DNA from: Bacteroidota bacterium
Lineage (GTDB): Bacteria; Bacteroidota; Kryptoniia; Kryptoniales; JAKASW01
DNA length: 6,253 bases
Direction of reading: 5' to 3'
Assembly (NCBI GenBank): GCA_021796055.1
Contig: JAJYOS010000415.1
Location: 1-6,253 of the forward strand
The notes below the pieces were generated by a model, which worked only from the letters and a program-made list of their open reading frames with translations, did not search any database and was not told the origin of the DNA. Below, in pieces: positions 5,812 through 6,253 of this stretch. A program made the translations under genes and the position numbers. Positions within the stretch are counted from its first letter, which is position 1; each line of letters begins with the position of its first letter.

Positions 5812-6253
5812 TCATATTTGGCGCTCAGTTGGTATTTCCTTTCTTCCCCTTTTGTAAAAATGATAAAGGTTTTCGATTTCCGGTTTACTTGACTTAGCGA
5901 TACTTGAATACACCATGATTGCTGTTTCAATAACGTGCTTAATCAATTCACATCTCATGGGATTAGGAGTAGTCACGTCTTTGTAATAATCTTCGCTCAC
6001 TGCGATGCAATCCCCGCCACAAAGAAACCTTGCCCAACACGAATTGCAAGGAACCCGAGAAAACACGTTTGTATTCACGTGTATTTCTTTTTCCCACCGT
6101 CGGTCGAAGGTTCCCGCCATAACATTTCCCATCCTGTAAGTACTATTGACAAAGCGATGACAGGGGAAAATGTCACCGTTCGCTCCCACCGCTACATAGC
6201 CCCTTCCCGCTGCGCAGGAATAGAAATTCTTCCCATTCGTCAAATTTCTTAAG
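5812..6253 (-). CDS. radical SAM/SPASM peptide maturase, C-terminal part (cut by window edge)
   Basis: The frame is open to the right end of the window, so the start and the AdoMet-binding CxxxCxxC core lie outside it. The visible ~146 residues are a complete SPASM domain. Counting from the in-frame TTG at 6241-6243, Cys10 and Cys28 form C-x12-GxxxxC (CAAGRGYVAVGANGDIFPC), and CNSCWARFLCGGDC gives CX2CX5CX3C (Cys66, 69, 75, 79), followed by Cys98. This is the full seven-Cys signature that binds two auxiliary iron-sulfur clusters. The PCHR and CWARxLCGGxC wording is typical of peptide maturases in the SCIFF-maturase/QhpD-like neighbourhood, many of which form thioether links to Cys in a precursor. 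The tail (about 100-143) is charged and unremarkable. It ends in TGA at 5812-5814, upstream of the Cys-rich precursor in the same operon. The exact bond it makes cannot be inferred from this half. The TTG is an internal codon, not the start. Confidence 0.92.
   Translation of the reverse strand, partial: LRNLTNGKNFYSCAAGRGYVAVGANGDIFPCHRFVNSTYRMGNVMAGTFDRRWEKEIHVNTNVFSRVPCNSCWARFLCGGDCIAVSEDYYKDVTTPNPMRCELIKHVIETAIMVYSSIAKSSKPEIENLYHFYKRGRKEIPTERQI

Noticed and set aside
5654..5815. Selenocysteine reading of the in-frame TGA codons between maturase and precursor
   Set aside because: No SECIS-like stem directly after the TGA was recognised, the same operon uses TGA as an ordinary stop, and a 62-codon frame without internal stops covers the same bases.
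1..6253. CRISPR array, tRNA or rRNA gene, transposase, integrase
   Set aside because: No regularly spaced direct repeats, cloverleaf, rRNA-like stretch or DDE/tyrosine-recombinase motif was found on either strand.

Overview
The window reads almost entirely on the minus strand. It looks like part of a peptide (RiPP-type) biosynthesis operon from a Gram-negative bacterium. The large TonB-dependent outer-membrane receptor begins with a carboxypeptidase-regulatory-like domain, an arrangement typical of the Bacteroidota/Ignavibacteriota/FCB side of the tree. A decayed lipoprotein at the left end resembles the DUF4097-type beta-repeat lipoproteins common in the same groups. The phylum-level placement is an inference from protein architecture, and the species cannot be named from this sequence.

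Layout, in transcription order from right to left. (1) 6253-5812: the C-terminal part of a radical SAM/SPASM peptide-modifying enzyme, cut by the window edge but carrying the full seven-cysteine SPASM signature. (2) 5778-5590: a possible 62-residue small protein of unknown function. (3) 5534-5304: a 76-residue peptide with 13 cysteines, all after residue 21, preceded by a near-perfect Shine-Dalgarno. This is the likely precursor substrate of the radical SAM enzyme. (4) about 5241-2743: a TonB-dependent receptor of about 832 residues. (5) 2733-970: a 587-residue MsbA-like ABC exporter half-transporter without a C39 peptidase domain, 9 bases after the receptor and translationally coupled to it.

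Left of the exporter, from 969 to 1, no intact gene is visible. 891-321 is a decayed lipoprotein gene with a clear lipobox and DUF4097-like VNG repeats, broken by frameshifts and stops. 260-121 is rich in short perfect hairpins, two of which share the same 6-bp stem and GAA/TTC loop design. 159-43 may be the tail of another broken gene.

Working model (inference): the precursor is made in large amounts and its cysteine-rich core is modified by the radical SAM/SPASM enzyme, perhaps by thioether or other carbon crosslinks. The leader is removed by a protease outside this window and the product is exported across the inner membrane by the ABC transporter. The TonB-dependent receptor would recapture the product or its metal complex, or possibly help it across the outer membrane. 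The combination of 13-Cys precursor, SPASM maturase, dedicated TonB-dependent receptor and exporter resembles metallophore logic, as in methanobactin, but uses different chemistry. I do not recognise it as a named system.
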